The position numbers were made by a program, and so were the translations under genes. A DNA stretch of 50,758 bases from Luteimonas sp. ANT-B3E. Lineage in GTDB: Bacteria; Pseudomonadota; Gammaproteobacteria; Xanthomonadales; Xanthomonadaceae. Of this stretch, positions 30,328 through 38,284 are shown piece by piece. The notes under the pieces are model-generated. The model made no database searches, was not told the origin of the DNA, and saw only the letters and a list, made by a program, of their open reading frames with translations. The stretch spans positions 1-50,758 of the forward strand of contig LXQJ01000057.1 of the NCBI GenBank assembly GCA_001683895.1, written 5' to 3'. The stretch's first letter is position 1. Every line of letters begins with the position of its first letter.

Positions 30328-30867
30328 TCAGAAATCGCTTTCCCCGGCCCCCGGCAACAGCACGCCACGCGAGGCGTCGACCAGCCCATGGTCATGCAGC
30401 CACTGCCACGCGGCATCCGCGTCGTGCTCGACATAGGCGCGGGCGGAGCCCAGGCGGAAGGAGTAGCCCCAGGCGTCCATGTCGGCGAACAGGCGGTCGC
30501 GGCCAACGCCGGGCAGCAGGTCGGCAAGCAGCGACTGCAGCACGCAGACCGCGTCCTCTTCCTCGTTGCAGTCGGTCGCATCGGTATGCACCAGCGCACG
30601 CCACGCAGGCGGCAGCACGATCAGGTGGCAGGCCTCGTGCAGCAGCGAATGCACCGGCGTGTCGGCGCGGGCGTGCACCGTAGTGCCGACCAGCCCGGCC
30701 TCGCTGTCGCCCCAGTAGCTGCCGGGGATCGGCGCGCCGTCGGCGACCAGCGCGAGCCGGAGGCCGTAGCGGCGAAGCAGCGCTGCAGCATCGGCGACCG
30801 CGATCTCGCGCAGCAGCAGCACGCCGTCACCGACCGGGGCCGCGCTGGCCGCCACCGCGCGGATCAC
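30328..30867 (-). CDS. hypothetical protein with a HEACH zincin-like motif, coupled to minE
   Basis: This 179-residue soluble protein carries [14 protein letters not shown] (HEACH at 77-81) followed about 20 residues later by an acidic NEEED cluster (101-105). That is the pattern of a small zinc metalloprotease-like fold. There is no signal peptide or membrane segment. I do not recognise a named family. It starts with GTG at 30867, overlapping the minE stop as GTGA, so it is translationally coupled to the cell-division site-selection genes and ends the cluster. A proteolytic or structural role linked to division is only an inference from position. Confidence 0.78.
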   Translation of the reverse strand: MIRAVAASAAPVGDGVLLLREIAVADAAALLRRYGLRLALVADGAPIPGSYWGDSEAGLVGTTVHARADTPVHSLLHEACHLIVLPPAWRALVHTDATDCNEEEDAVCVLQSLLADLLPGVGRDRLFADMDAWGYSFRLGSARAYVEHDADAAWQWLHDHGLVDASRGVLLPGAGESDF

Positions 30868-31127
30868 GCGGCGGACGCGCGCCCGTCAGGCAGCGACACC
30901 GAGATGTCGAGCACGTCGTGATCGCCGTCCTTGACCACGTCCACCTTGACCGCGTCGACGTCGACGCTGACGTACTTGCGGATCACCTCCAGCAGCTCGC
31001 GCTGCAGCATCGGCAGGTAGTCCGGTGCGCCGCGGCTGCCGCGCTCCTGCGCCACGATGATGCGCAGCCGCTCCTTGGCGATGGATGCGGTATTGGTCTT
31101 GGTCTTGAGGAAATCGAACAGTCCCAT
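30864..31127 (-). CDS. minE: cell division topological specificity factor MinE
   Basis: The 87-residue protein begins [20 protein letters not shown], the membrane-targeting and MinD-binding N-terminus. The topological-specificity domain follows, with [19 protein letters not shown]. MinE stimulates MinD ATPase and drives pole-to-pole oscillation, restricting MinCD inhibition to the poles. It starts three bases after the minD stop and its own stop overlaps the next gene's GTG. Confidence 0.97.
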   Translation of the reverse strand: MGLFDFLKTKTNTASIAKERLRIIVAQERGSRGAPDYLPMLQRELLEVIRKYVSVDVDAVKVDVVKDGDHDVLDISVSLPDGRASAA

Positions 31128-31130
31128 GCC

Positions 31131-31940
31131 TCAGCCTCCAAACATCTTGCTGAAGAATCCCTTCTTCTCGGCGGAAATGAACCGCATCGGCCGCTCTTCG
31201 CCCATCAGCCGCGCAACCGCATCGTCGTAGGCGAGCCCGGCGTTGGATTCCATGTCCAGGATCACCGGCTCGCCCTTGTTGGAGGCGTTGAGCACGTCGC
31301 CCGACTCCGGAATCACGCCGATCGTTTTCAGGCCCAGCACCTCCTCGACGTCGGTGATCGACAGCATCTCGCCCTGGCCCACGCGCGCCGGGTTGTAGCG
31401 GGTCAGCAGCAGGTTGGCCTTGATCGACTCGCCCTGTTCGGCCTTGCGGGTCTTGGAGTCGAGCAGGCCGAGGATGCGGTCGGAGTCGCGCACGCTCGAG
31501 ACCTCGGGGTTGACCACCACCACCGCCTGGTCGGCGAAGTACATCGCCAGGAACGCGCCCTTCTCGATGCCGGCCGGGGAGTCGCAGACCACGTAGTCGA
31601 AGCCGTCGGCGGACAGGTCGTTGAGCACCTTCTCCACGCCCTCCTGGGTCAACGCGTCCTTGTCGCGGGTCTGCGACGCGGCGAGCACGAACAGCGTATC
31701 GAAGCGCTTGTCCTTGATCAGCGCCTGCTTCAGCGTCGCCTCGCCCTGGGTGACGTTGACGAAGTCGTACACGACCCGACGCTCGCAGCCCATGATCAGG
31801 TCGAGGTTGCGCAGGCCGACGTCGAAGTCGATGACGCAGACCTTCTTGCCGCGGCGCGCCAGGCCGCAGGCGAGGCTGGCGCTGGTGGTGGTCTTCCCCA
31901 CGCCACCCTTGCCGGACGTGACGACGATGATTTCTGCCAA
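31131..31940 (-). CDS. minD: septum site-determining ATPase MinD
   Basis: The 269-residue P-loop ATPase has the deviant Walker A SGKGGVGKTT (about 9-18) and VIDFDVGLRNLDLIMG. The C-terminal amphipathic membrane-targeting sequence ends KKGFFSKMFGG. It recruits MinC to the membrane and oscillates with MinE. The start is a TTG at 31938-31940: GGAGG (31949-31953) lies eight bases upstream and the product then has the usual AEIIVVTSGKGG start. An in-frame TTG two codons upstream is too near the ribosome-binding site. The gap to minC is 157 bases with no obvious gene. Confidence 0.97.
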   Translation of the reverse strand: MAEIIVVTSGKGGVGKTTTSASLACGLARRGKKVCVIDFDVGLRNLDLIMGCERRVVYDFVNVTQGEATLKQALIKDKRFDTLFVLAASQTRDKDALTQEGVEKVLNDLSADGFDYVVCDSPAGIEKGAFLAMYFADQAVVVVNPEVSSVRDSDRILGLLDSKTRKAEQGESIKANLLLTRYNPARVGQGEMLSITDVEEVLGLKTIGVIPESGDVLNASNKGEPVILDMESNAGLAYDDAVARLMGEERPMRFISAEKKGFFSKMFGG

Positions 31941-32097
31941 GTTCAAGTCCTCCAGGACGATGGGCGTGCGGCCGGCCGGGGGGCCGCGGCGCTGCGGTGT
32001 GCCGGGTTGCCGGCGGATATGGACGGGTGGTGCCGCGCCGGTCGCGCCGCGGGACGCGGCCTGCCGGACGTGGCGTGCAGGATGCCCGATAAAGGAC

Positions 32098-32901
32098 TCA
32101 CGCGGCGTCCAGCGCGGCAATCCGCAGCTCGCCCTTGTCGAGCCAGACCTGGACCGCGCGGCCGTGCAGCGCGGCGGGGATGTCCTCGAGCACCTTGTAG
32201 TGGCCGGCGACGGCGACCAGCTCGGCGTGGAACTCGCGGCAGAAGATCCGCGCCTTCTCGAAGCCCTGGGCGCCGGCGAGCGCGCGGCCGCGCAGCGCGC
32301 CGTAGATGTGGATCGAGCCGTCGGCGATGACCTCGGCGCCGGCGCCGACCGTGGTGGTCACGGTCAGGTCGCGGTGGTCTGCATACAGCTGCTGCCCGGA
32401 GCGCACCGGCGTCGTCTGCAGCAGCCCCGGGTCGGCCGCGGGCCGGGCCGGCGCGGGGCCCCCGGTGGGCGCCGTGCGCTCGGCGGCGGCGCCCTTCTGC
32501 GGCGCGGTGGGGGCCGGCGCACCGGTTTCCCGTGCCTCGCCGCCGCCCTCGTACTGCGCCCGGAACTTCGACAGCAGGGGCAGGCCGAGGGTTTCGGCGA
32601 GGGCCGCGTTGTCGCTGCTGCCATAGGCCAGGGCCACCGGCAGCACGCCGGCATCGCGCAGCGCTTCGACCAGCGCGCGCGCAGTGGACGGATCAGGCGA
32701 GCCGGGCAGGCCGCCGAAATCGACGATCACCGCCGCGCGTGCGAACAGCTTCGGCGCGCGCGCCACGCGGTCACGCATTTCGCGGGCGAGCTGCGCGACA
32801 TCCAGCGTACGCACCCGCAGGTTGGCGATGCCCACCTGGCCGATCTTGAGCTCGCCTGCGGGCTCGTAGTCCATCGCCGCGCCCGGCGAGTTGGTGGCCA
32901 T
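32098..32901 (-). CDS. minC: septum site-determining protein MinC
   Basis: The 267-residue FtsZ inhibitor has an N-terminal domain (about 15-120, with AAVIVDFGGLPG). A Pro/Ala/Gly-rich linker follows (about 125-165), then the C-terminal beta-helix (about 170-255) that binds MinD, with VIADGSIHIYGALRGRALAG. The ATG at 32899-32901 overlaps the stop of the upstream GNAT gene as ATGA, so coupling is likely. It is the first min gene of the cluster. Confidence 0.95.
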   Translation of the reverse strand: MATNSPGAAMDYEPAGELKIGQVGIANLRVRTLDVAQLAREMRDRVARAPKLFARAAVIVDFGGLPGSPDPSTARALVEALRDAGVLPVALAYGSSDNAALAETLGLPLLSKFRAQYEGGGEARETGAPAPTAPQKGAAAERTAPTGGPAPARPAADPGLLQTTPVRSGQQLYADHRDLTVTTTVGAGAEVIADGSIHIYGALRGRALAGAQGFEKARIFCREFHAELVAVAGHYKVLEDIPAALHGRAVQVWLDKGELRIAALDAA

Positions 32902-33503
32902 CAGCGCGCCTCCCTGCCAGCCACGGCGTGGCGCGCCACCGGCATCCACGGCGCATCCGGCAGTCCGTCGCCGTAGTGCTCGCGGACCCACGCGTAACTG
33001 CACAGCTCCTTTGTCAACATCGACGCGCGCACGCCGGCGCTGGCGCCGTCGCGCGGCGGCATCACGTGCTGTCCCGCCTCGTGGAATCCGAAGCTGCCGT
33101 GGAACAGGCGCGCCGGGTCGCTGTCGTGTTCGACAAAGACCTCGCAGGCCAGCACCGGGTAGCGAAGCTCGGCGTAGCTCTGTACATCCGCATAGAACGC
33201 GCGGCCGACGCCGCCGCCGCGGCGGCGGCTGGCGACCACCACGCGGTCGATGTAGAAGAACGCCGGGTAGCGCTCGGCGAACCACGCGAAGTTGCTGCTG
33301 TCGTGCCCGGCATCCGAACCGAAGCCGACCAGGAAGCCGGTCATGGCGCCGTCGCGCTCGGCGATGCGGAAATACTCGGCGTTGTCGTAGAACCGGCGCA
33401 GGCGCGACGCGTCGAGCGGCAGGATCGCGGGGCCGGCGGCGTTGTTGAGGGCAAGGACGGAATCCAGCTCGTGCTCGCGCACGTCGCGGACGACAATCGA
33501 CAT
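32901..33503 (-). CDS. GNAT family N-acetyltransferase upstream of minC
   Basis: The 200-residue protein has a GNAT fold, with IDRVVVASRRRGGGVGRAFY as the acetyl-CoA pyrophosphate-binding loop (R-x-x-G-x-G type). CEVFVEHDSDPARLFHGSFGF is the later conserved helix and strand region. The acceptor substrate is unknown. The ATG at 33503 has GGGAG six bases upstream; an in-frame ATG at 33518 would add five residues. Its stop overlaps the minC ATG, making it the first gene of the GNAT-minCDE-HEACH cluster. A -10-like GATAAT sits about 92 bases upstream at 33595-33600 on the minus strand, without a good -35. Confidence 0.85.
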   Translation of the reverse strand: MSIVVRDVREHELDSVLALNNAAGPAILPLDASRLRRFYDNAEYFRIAERDGAMTGFLVGFGSDAGHDSSNFAWFAERYPAFFYIDRVVVASRRRGGGVGRAFYADVQSYAELRYPVLACEVFVEHDSDPARLFHGSFGFHEAGQHVMPPRDGASAGVRASMLTKELCSYAWVREHYGDGLPDAPWMPVARHAVAGREAR

Positions 33504-33717
33504 TCCACACTCCCTCACAACTTAAGGACGGTCGCGGCAACGGCCGCAGCGACGCTGGACGGCCAACGCGATGACGCACCGCGACAAGCTGGCGATTATC
33601 GCATGGCCCTGCCTGTCCGGGGACCGCTGAGGCCGCGTGTGTACCTGCCTCCGCCGCTTCGCCGCGCATGACCTCCGGCCTTCGCGGGCCGGCCGCGATT
33701 GCGCCTACCATCCGCGC

Positions 33718-34956
33718 ATGCTGCCCCGCTTCGACCACAACCGACTGCTGCGCTACGCGGGCCTGTTCACGTGGGCAGTGATCGGGCTGCCGCTGCTGTT
33801 GCTGACGCTGCCGCAGGGCGATCCGGGCGTTCCCGGGCAGCAGGACCTGCTGGCCGCGGGCGCGTGGCGGGCATGGGTGGCGTGGGCGGTGTTCGGCGGC
33901 AGCTATGCGTGGCTCACGCGCGCCCTCGGCCATCGCCGGGTGACCGTGCTGGACTACACGCTGCTGGCGTGGCTGGCAGGTAGCGCGATTGCGATCAGCT
34001 ACTACAGCCAGAGCGGCCTCGGCAGCATCCTGCTGATGGTGGTCGCCTGCGTGTTGCCCTGGCTGTTGCCGCTGTGGCTCGGCGTGGCGGTGCTGGTGCT
34101 GTGCGAGTTCGTGATCGTGCCGGTGTACGTACGCGGGCTGGACTTCTCGTGGCTGGAGGCGGTGCTGCAGGCCAGCCTTTACGTGGGTTTCACCGGGTTC
34201 GCCTTCGTGACCGGGCTGGTGGCGCGGCAGCAGGCCCAGGCGCGCGACGAGCAGCGTCGGCTCAATTCGGAGCTGCGGGCGACGCGCGCGCTTTTGGCCG
34301 AAAGCGTGCGCGTCAACGAGCGCACGCGCATCTCGCGCGAGCTGCACGACCTGCTCGGCCACCACCTGACCGCGCTCAGCCTCAACCTCGAGGTCGCCAA
34401 CCACCTCACCAGCGGGCGTGCGCAGGAGCATGTGGGCCAGGCGCATACGCTGGCGCGGCTGCTGCTGTCGGACGTACGCGAGGCGGTGAGCCAGATCCGC
34501 GACAACGACGCGATCGACATGGCCGCGACCCTGTTGCCGCTGGCCGACAACGTGCCCGGGCTGCAGATCGACATGGTGCTGCCGCGGCCGTTCCTGATGA
34601 ACGACCCCGAGCGCGCGCACGTGCTGCTGCGCTGCACCCAGGAGATCATCACCAACACGGTGCGCCACGCGCAGGCGCGGCTGCTGCGGCTGCAGTACGC
34701 TTTCGAGCGCGGGGTGGTGCGGGTCGTGGCGTGCGACGACGGTCGCGGCGCCGACCTCGCCACCGCCGGCAACGGCCTGCGCGGCATGCGCGAGCGGCTG
34801 GCAGCCTACGGCGGCGAGCTCGAGATCGAGACTGCCGAGGGGCAGGGGTTCACCCTGCGCCTGCGGCTGCCGCTGGACCCCGGGCTCGACGCCGCGGCGC
34901 CACCGGTGCAGGCTGGCGCGGCGGAGATCGACACCGCGGCCGTACCGGCCCGATGA
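33718..34956 (+). CDS. sensor histidine kinase of the DesK/NarL-partner (HisKA_3) type
   Basis: The 412-residue protein has five or six hydrophobic segments in the first 170 residues. The HisKA_3 dimerisation helix reads RISRELHDLLGHHLTALSLN with the phospho-accepting His. A short HATPase_c domain with NTVRHAQA and DDGRGAD, G-N-G-L-R-G-M-R-E-R ends near 395. It autophosphorylates and passes phosphate to the LuxR-type regulator encoded 40 bases downstream. A membrane-embedded sensor without a large periplasmic loop suggests sensing of membrane state, as in DesK. That is an inference. Confidence 0.92.
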   Translation: MLPRFDHNRLLRYAGLFTWAVIGLPLLLLTLPQGDPGVPGQQDLLAAGAWRAWVAWAVFGGSYAWLTRALGHRRVTVLDYTLLAWLAGSAIAISYYSQSGLGSILLMVVACVLPWLLPLWLGVAVLVLCEFVIVPVYVRGLDFSWLEAVLQASLYVGFTGFAFVTGLVARQQAQARDEQRRLNSELRATRALLAESVRVNERTRISRELHDLLGHHLTALSLNLEVANHLTSGRAQEHVGQAHTLARLLLSDVREAVSQIRDNDAIDMAATLLPLADNVPGLQIDMVLPRPFLMNDPERAHVLLRCTQEIITNTVRHAQARLLRLQYAFERGVVRVVACDDGRGADLATAGNGLRGMRERLAAYGGELEIETAEGQGFTLRLRLPLDPGLDAAAPPVQAGAAEIDTAAVPAR

Positions 34957-34964
34957 TGGGATCC

Positions 34965-34984
34965 GGCCGCGCCCCTTCGCGGCC
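34965..34984 (+). promoter_or_regulatory. intercistronic hairpin between kinase and regulator genes
   Basis: GGCCGCG (34965-34971) and CGCGGCC (34978-34984) form a perfect 7-base stem with a 6-base loop. It sits in the 40-base gap just ahead of the response-regulator ribosome-binding site (GGGAGG). It could stabilise or attenuate the message. No T-run follows. Confidence 0.35.
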
Positions 34985-34996
34985 CCGGGAGGCAGC

Positions 34997-35638
34997 ATGA
35001 TCCGCGTATGTCTGGTGGATGACCAAACCCTGGTGCGACAGGGCATCCGCTCGCTGCTGGCGCTCGACGGCGGCATCGAGGTGGTGGCCGAGGCGTCCGA
35101 CGGCAAGCAGGCCATCGAGGTGGTGCCGGCGTGCGCGCCCGACGTGGTGCTGATGGACATGCGCATGCCGATGATGTCCGGGCTGGAGGCGCTGCAGGCG
35201 CTGTCGCGCACCAACCAGCTTCCGCCGACGATCATCCTGACCACGTTCGACGACGACCAGCTGGTGCTCGCGGGCCTCAAGGCCGGCGCCAAGGGCTACC
35301 TGCTGAAGGACGTGTCGCTGGAGCAGCTGGTCGGGGCGATCCGCACCGTCGCCGGCGGCGGCTCGCTGGTGCAGCCCGCGGTCACCCAGCGGCTGCTGTC
35401 GGGGCTGGAGCACATGCGCAACGAGTTCGTCAGCCTCGACAAGCCGGATCCGCTGACCGACCGCGAAACCGAGATCCTGCGCCTGATGGCCAGCGGCTTC
35501 TCCAACAAGGAGATCGCCAACTCGCTGGGCGTGGCCGAGGGCACGATCAAGAACCACGTCTCCAACATCCTCTCCAAGCTTGGCGTGCGCGACCGCACCC
35601 GCGCGGTGCTCAAGGCGTTCGAGCTGCAGCTGGTCTGA
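34997..35638 (+). CDS. NarL/FixJ (LuxR) family response regulator
   Basis: The 213-residue protein has a receiver domain (1-118) with acidic pocket D9/D10, phospho-acceptor Asp54 in VVLMDMRMP and Lys in GYLLKD. The LuxR-type helix-turn-helix (about 150-210) contains SNKEIANSLGVAEGTIKNHV. It is the cognate regulator of the kinase encoded 40 bases upstream. A GGGAGG ribosome-binding site lies five bases before the ATG. Target genes are not evident. Confidence 0.94.
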   Translation: MIRVCLVDDQTLVRQGIRSLLALDGGIEVVAEASDGKQAIEVVPACAPDVVLMDMRMPMMSGLEALQALSRTNQLPPTIILTTFDDDQLVLAGLKAGAKGYLLKDVSLEQLVGAIRTVAGGGSLVQPAVTQRLLSGLEHMRNEFVSLDKPDPLTDRETEILRLMASGFSNKEIANSLGVAEGTIKNHVSNILSKLGVRDRTRAVLKAFELQLV

Positions 35639-35942
35639 GCTTGCTAGCAGGCGGTTGTGCGAAAGCATCGGTCGGCGCGTCACTGCTGCCGGCAACCAAA
35701 GGCGAGCGCGCGGAGCCGAGCCTGGTTTGGCGCCTGACTCCCGATCGCTGGAATGGAGTCAGGCCCCGGGCGCTCCACGGCTGAGTGACACCAGCATGAC
35801 GGCGTCGGGCTGAAATCGCCGCGGTCGCCAGTCCGCGGGTCGTTCGATGAACGCGTGCGGGCGCTCGCCGGCGCCGACGCAAGTTGCTACGATTGCCGGT
35901 CTGCGCCCGGCCTCGGCCGGTTCTGGTCCCGGAGAACCCTGA
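35639..35942. other. 304-base intergenic stretch with an inverted repeat
   Basis: No gene is visible here. The stretch holds a perfect inverted repeat (see 35732-35764). Nearer the SRPBCC gene is a GGAG nine bases before its ATG. A weak TACGAT-like -10 lies around 35889, which I cannot support further. Confidence 0.6.
35732..35764. repeat. inverted repeat GCCTGACTCC / GGAGTCAGGC
   Basis: Perfect 10-base arms (35732-35741 and 35755-35764) are separated by 13 bases. The GGAGTCAGGC half is followed by CCC, a form common in dispersed REP-like palindromes. No T-run follows, so a terminator role after the response-regulator gene is less likely. Confidence 0.7.
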
Positions 35943-37115
35943 ATGACCCGTCTGCTCGAAATCCTGATTTCCATGGCGATCGTCGCCGTGCTGTTCCTGG
36001 TCGTCGGCGTCGTCCTGCCGTCCAGCCGCTCGCTGAGCGAAAGCGTGGAGACGAACCGTCGGATCTCCATCGTGTTCGACACCATCAACAGCCTGCGCCG
36101 GTTCGACGACTGGAGCGCAATCTCCGCCTACGACCCCGCCGCGCAGCTCAACATCTCGGGTCCGGAAGAGGGTGTCGGGGCGCGCGTCGACTACGTCTCC
36201 GACGTCGACCGTGTCGGCGAGGGCAGCTGGGAGATCACCGAGTCCGAGCCTGACCGGCGCGTCGCGTTCGCCGTGGACAACAGCGACCTCGGCAGCAACA
36301 AGCGCACCGCGTTCACGCTGACCCCGACCGGCCGTAACAACCGCAACGTCGAGATCACCCAGACCTACAACGTCGACTACGGCTGGAACCTGTTCGGCCG
36401 CTATTCCGGCCTGTACGTAAGCCGCAGCGTCGGCGACCAGATGAAGCTCGGCCTCGGCCGCCTCACCAACATCCTGGCCGCGGTCCCCAACGTCGAATAT
36501 CGTGTCGAGGGCAGCAAGCTGGGTAACCTCATGGTCGAGGAGCGTCCCTCGGAGCACCTGCTTGTCGTCAATGCCGGCGCCGTCGAGCGCAACAACGATG
36601 TCATCAAGGCCTCGATGAAAGCGAACATGGAGTGGATCAACCGCACCATCGCCGCCAGCAACCTCGAAGCGGTCGGCCCGATGCGCGTCATCACCACCGA
36701 GCTCGGCCGCGAGACCTACACCTTCGACATCGCGCAGCGCGTGCGTCGCGGATCCGGCGCCGCGCCGGGGGCCGAGGATGCCGCAACCGACGCCGGCGAC
36801 GCCGATGCGACTGCTGCCGCCGATGCCGTCCCGGCCGCCCCGGTTGCCGGTGCGGGCCCGCCGCTGGCGAACCTGCGCCTGCAGGGCCCGGTGACCTACG
36901 TCCAGACCGCGCCCGCCAGCGTCGCCAAGGCCTCGTACATCGGCTTCATGGCCGAGCTGGACAACGTCCGCAACGCCGTCCGCGCGTGGGCCGTGACCCG
37001 TGGCTATGCGGTCGCCGACCGTCCATACGAGGACTACAAGAACGGCATCGATGCCGCCTTCACCGAGAGCGGCGAATACGACGTCTACTGGACACTGGGC
37101 CAGCCGCAGCAGTAA
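35943..37115 (+). CDS. membrane-anchored SRPBCC/polyketide-cyclase-like protein
   Basis: The 390-residue protein has an N-terminal transmembrane anchor (about 5-26). A region of START/SRPBCC type (about 38-170) contains FDTINSLRRFDDWSAISAYD and later FTLTPTGRNN and TQTYNVDYGWNLFGRYSGL. A second alpha/beta part follows (about 190-255), then an Ala/Asp-rich linker (about 258-295) and a conserved-looking C-terminal segment to 390. SRPBCC folds bind hydrophobic ligands. The ligand and function here are unknown. GGAG lies nine bases before the ATG. It stands alone, with a strong hairpin after it. Confidence 0.75.
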   Translation: MTRLLEILISMAIVAVLFLVVGVVLPSSRSLSESVETNRRISIVFDTINSLRRFDDWSAISAYDPAAQLNISGPEEGVGARVDYVSDVDRVGEGSWEITESEPDRRVAFAVDNSDLGSNKRTAFTLTPTGRNNRNVEITQTYNVDYGWNLFGRYSGLYVSRSVGDQMKLGLGRLTNILAAVPNVEYRVEGSKLGNLMVEERPSEHLLVVNAGAVERNNDVIKASMKANMEWINRTIAASNLEAVGPMRVITTELGRETYTFDIAQRVRRGSGAAPGAEDAATDAGDADATAAADAVPAAPVAGAGPPLANLRLQGPVTYVQTAPASVAKASYIGFMAELDNVRNAVRAWAVTRGYAVADRPYEDYKNGIDAAFTESGEYDVYWTLGQPQQ

Positions 37116-37154
37116 GCCCGCCGTGACCGCACCGGTCATCTGCCCCGTGTCATC

Positions 37155-37190
37155 CGCGCGCCGCATCCCAGTATGCGGCGCGCGCCGTTT
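37155..37190 (+). terminator. strong hairpin after the SRPBCC gene, probable terminator
   Basis: Perfect 12-base arms (37155-37166 and 37173-37184, core GCGCGCCGCAT / ATGCGGCGCGC) with a CCCAGT loop are followed by CCGTTTC. It lies 40 bases after the SRPBCC stop and 13 bases before the DUF423 start. The T-run is poor, but the stem is very stable. Confidence 0.6.
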
Positions 37191-37202
37191 CGGGATCCGT
37201 CG

Positions 37203-37571
37203 ATGACGCTGGTACCGGCGCGCGACCCGGTGCGCAGGGCCGTCGGCGCGGCGGGCGGCCTGCTGGCCGCGGCTGCGGTAGCACTGGCCGCGTATGCGTC
37301 CCACGGGGCTGACGCGGCCGCCTCGACCCGACTCTCACTGGCGGCGGCAATGGCCTTCGGCCACGGCGCCGCGCTGCTCGCGCTGTCGTCGGCGACGCTG
37401 CTACGGCCTGCACCGCTGGCGCTTGTCGCCATGCTGGGCGGCGTACTGCTGTTCGCAGGGTCTTTGGCCGGTGCCGCGCTGATGGGTTGGCCGACGCGGC
37501 TGGCCCCCGTGGGCGGGATGGCGATGATCGGTGCGTGGTTGCTGTTGGCGATCGCCGCGGCGCGGCGCTGA
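37203..37571 (+). CDS. DUF423 family membrane protein
   Basis: The 122-residue protein has four hydrophobic segments. The DUF423 pattern of a glycine-rich first helix, AAYASHGA and later RLAPVGGMAMIGAWLLLAIA is visible. The function of the family is unknown. The ATG at 37203 is preferred over 37173, which would add a non-conserved leader inside the hairpin. Its stop is two bases from the GTG of the glycosylase gene, so the two are probably co-translated. Confidence 0.82.
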   Translation: MTLVPARDPVRRAVGAAGGLLAAAAVALAAYASHGADAAASTRLSLAAAMAFGHGAALLALSSATLLRPAPLALVAMLGGVLLFAGSLAGAALMGWPTRLAPVGGMAMIGAWLLLAIAAARR

Positions 37572-37573
37572 CA

Positions 37574-38284
37574 GTGGCGCGGTACGCGCGCGGCTTCGAC
37601 ACCGACGCTGCGGGCCGTCACCTGGCGCGTGTCGACCGGCCGCTGGGCGCGTGGACGCGACGCATCGGCCCGCTGCCGGCGGACACGCGCTGGCGGCAGC
37701 CGTTCGACCCGGTGGATGCGCTGGCGAGGGCGATCCTCTACCAGCAGCTGCACGCCAAGGCCGCGGCCACGATCGTCGGCCGGGTCGAGCTGGCGATCGG
37801 CAGTGCCCGGCTGCACGTCGGCACGCTGTCGTCGATCGACGACGCCACGCTGCGCGCCTGCGGGGTGTCAGGCAACAAGGCGCTGGCGCTGCGCGACCTG
37901 TCGCGCCGCGAGGTCGAAGGCGCGATTCCGACGCTGCGCCGGATGTCACACATGACCGACGACGCCATCATCGATGCGCTGGTGCCGATCCGCGGCATCG
38001 GGCGCTGGACGGTGGAGATGATGCTGATCTTCCGGCTCGGGCGTCCGGACGTGTTCCCGGTCGACGATCTCGGCATCCGGAAAGGCGCGCAGGTGGTCGA
38101 CGGCAGCGACGCGCTGCCCTCGCCGCGCGCGCTGCGCGAGCGCGGCGAGCGTTGGGGTCCATGGCGCACGCAGGCCAGCCTGTACCTGTGGCGGATCGCC
38201 GACGCCGCGACCCAGGCGGCGGTGGCAGCGAAGCCGGGCGCCGCCGCGGCGCGCGCTGCTCCGGTCAAGCGCTCCCAGGACTGA
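37574..38284 (+). CDS. AlkA-type DNA-3-methyladenine glycosylase II (HhH-GPD)
   Basis: The 236-residue protein has the HhH-GPD fold: LARAILYQQLHAKAAATIVG, the hairpin LVPIRGIGRWTVEMML and the catalytic Asp in VFPVDDLGIRKG. It excises alkylated bases to start base-excision repair. The start is a GTG at 37574, two bases after the DUF423 stop. No ATG lies nearby, and the frame upstream overlaps DUF423. The last 20 bases overlap the convergent hydrolase gene. Confidence 0.9.
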   Translation: MARYARGFDTDAAGRHLARVDRPLGAWTRRIGPLPADTRWRQPFDPVDALARAILYQQLHAKAAATIVGRVELAIGSARLHVGTLSSIDDATLRACGVSGNKALALRDLSRREVEGAIPTLRRMSHMTDDAIIDALVPIRGIGRWTVEMMLIFRLGRPDVFPVDDLGIRKGAQVVDGSDALPSPRALRERGERWGPWRTQASLYLWRIADAATQAAVAAKPGAAAARAAPVKRSQD

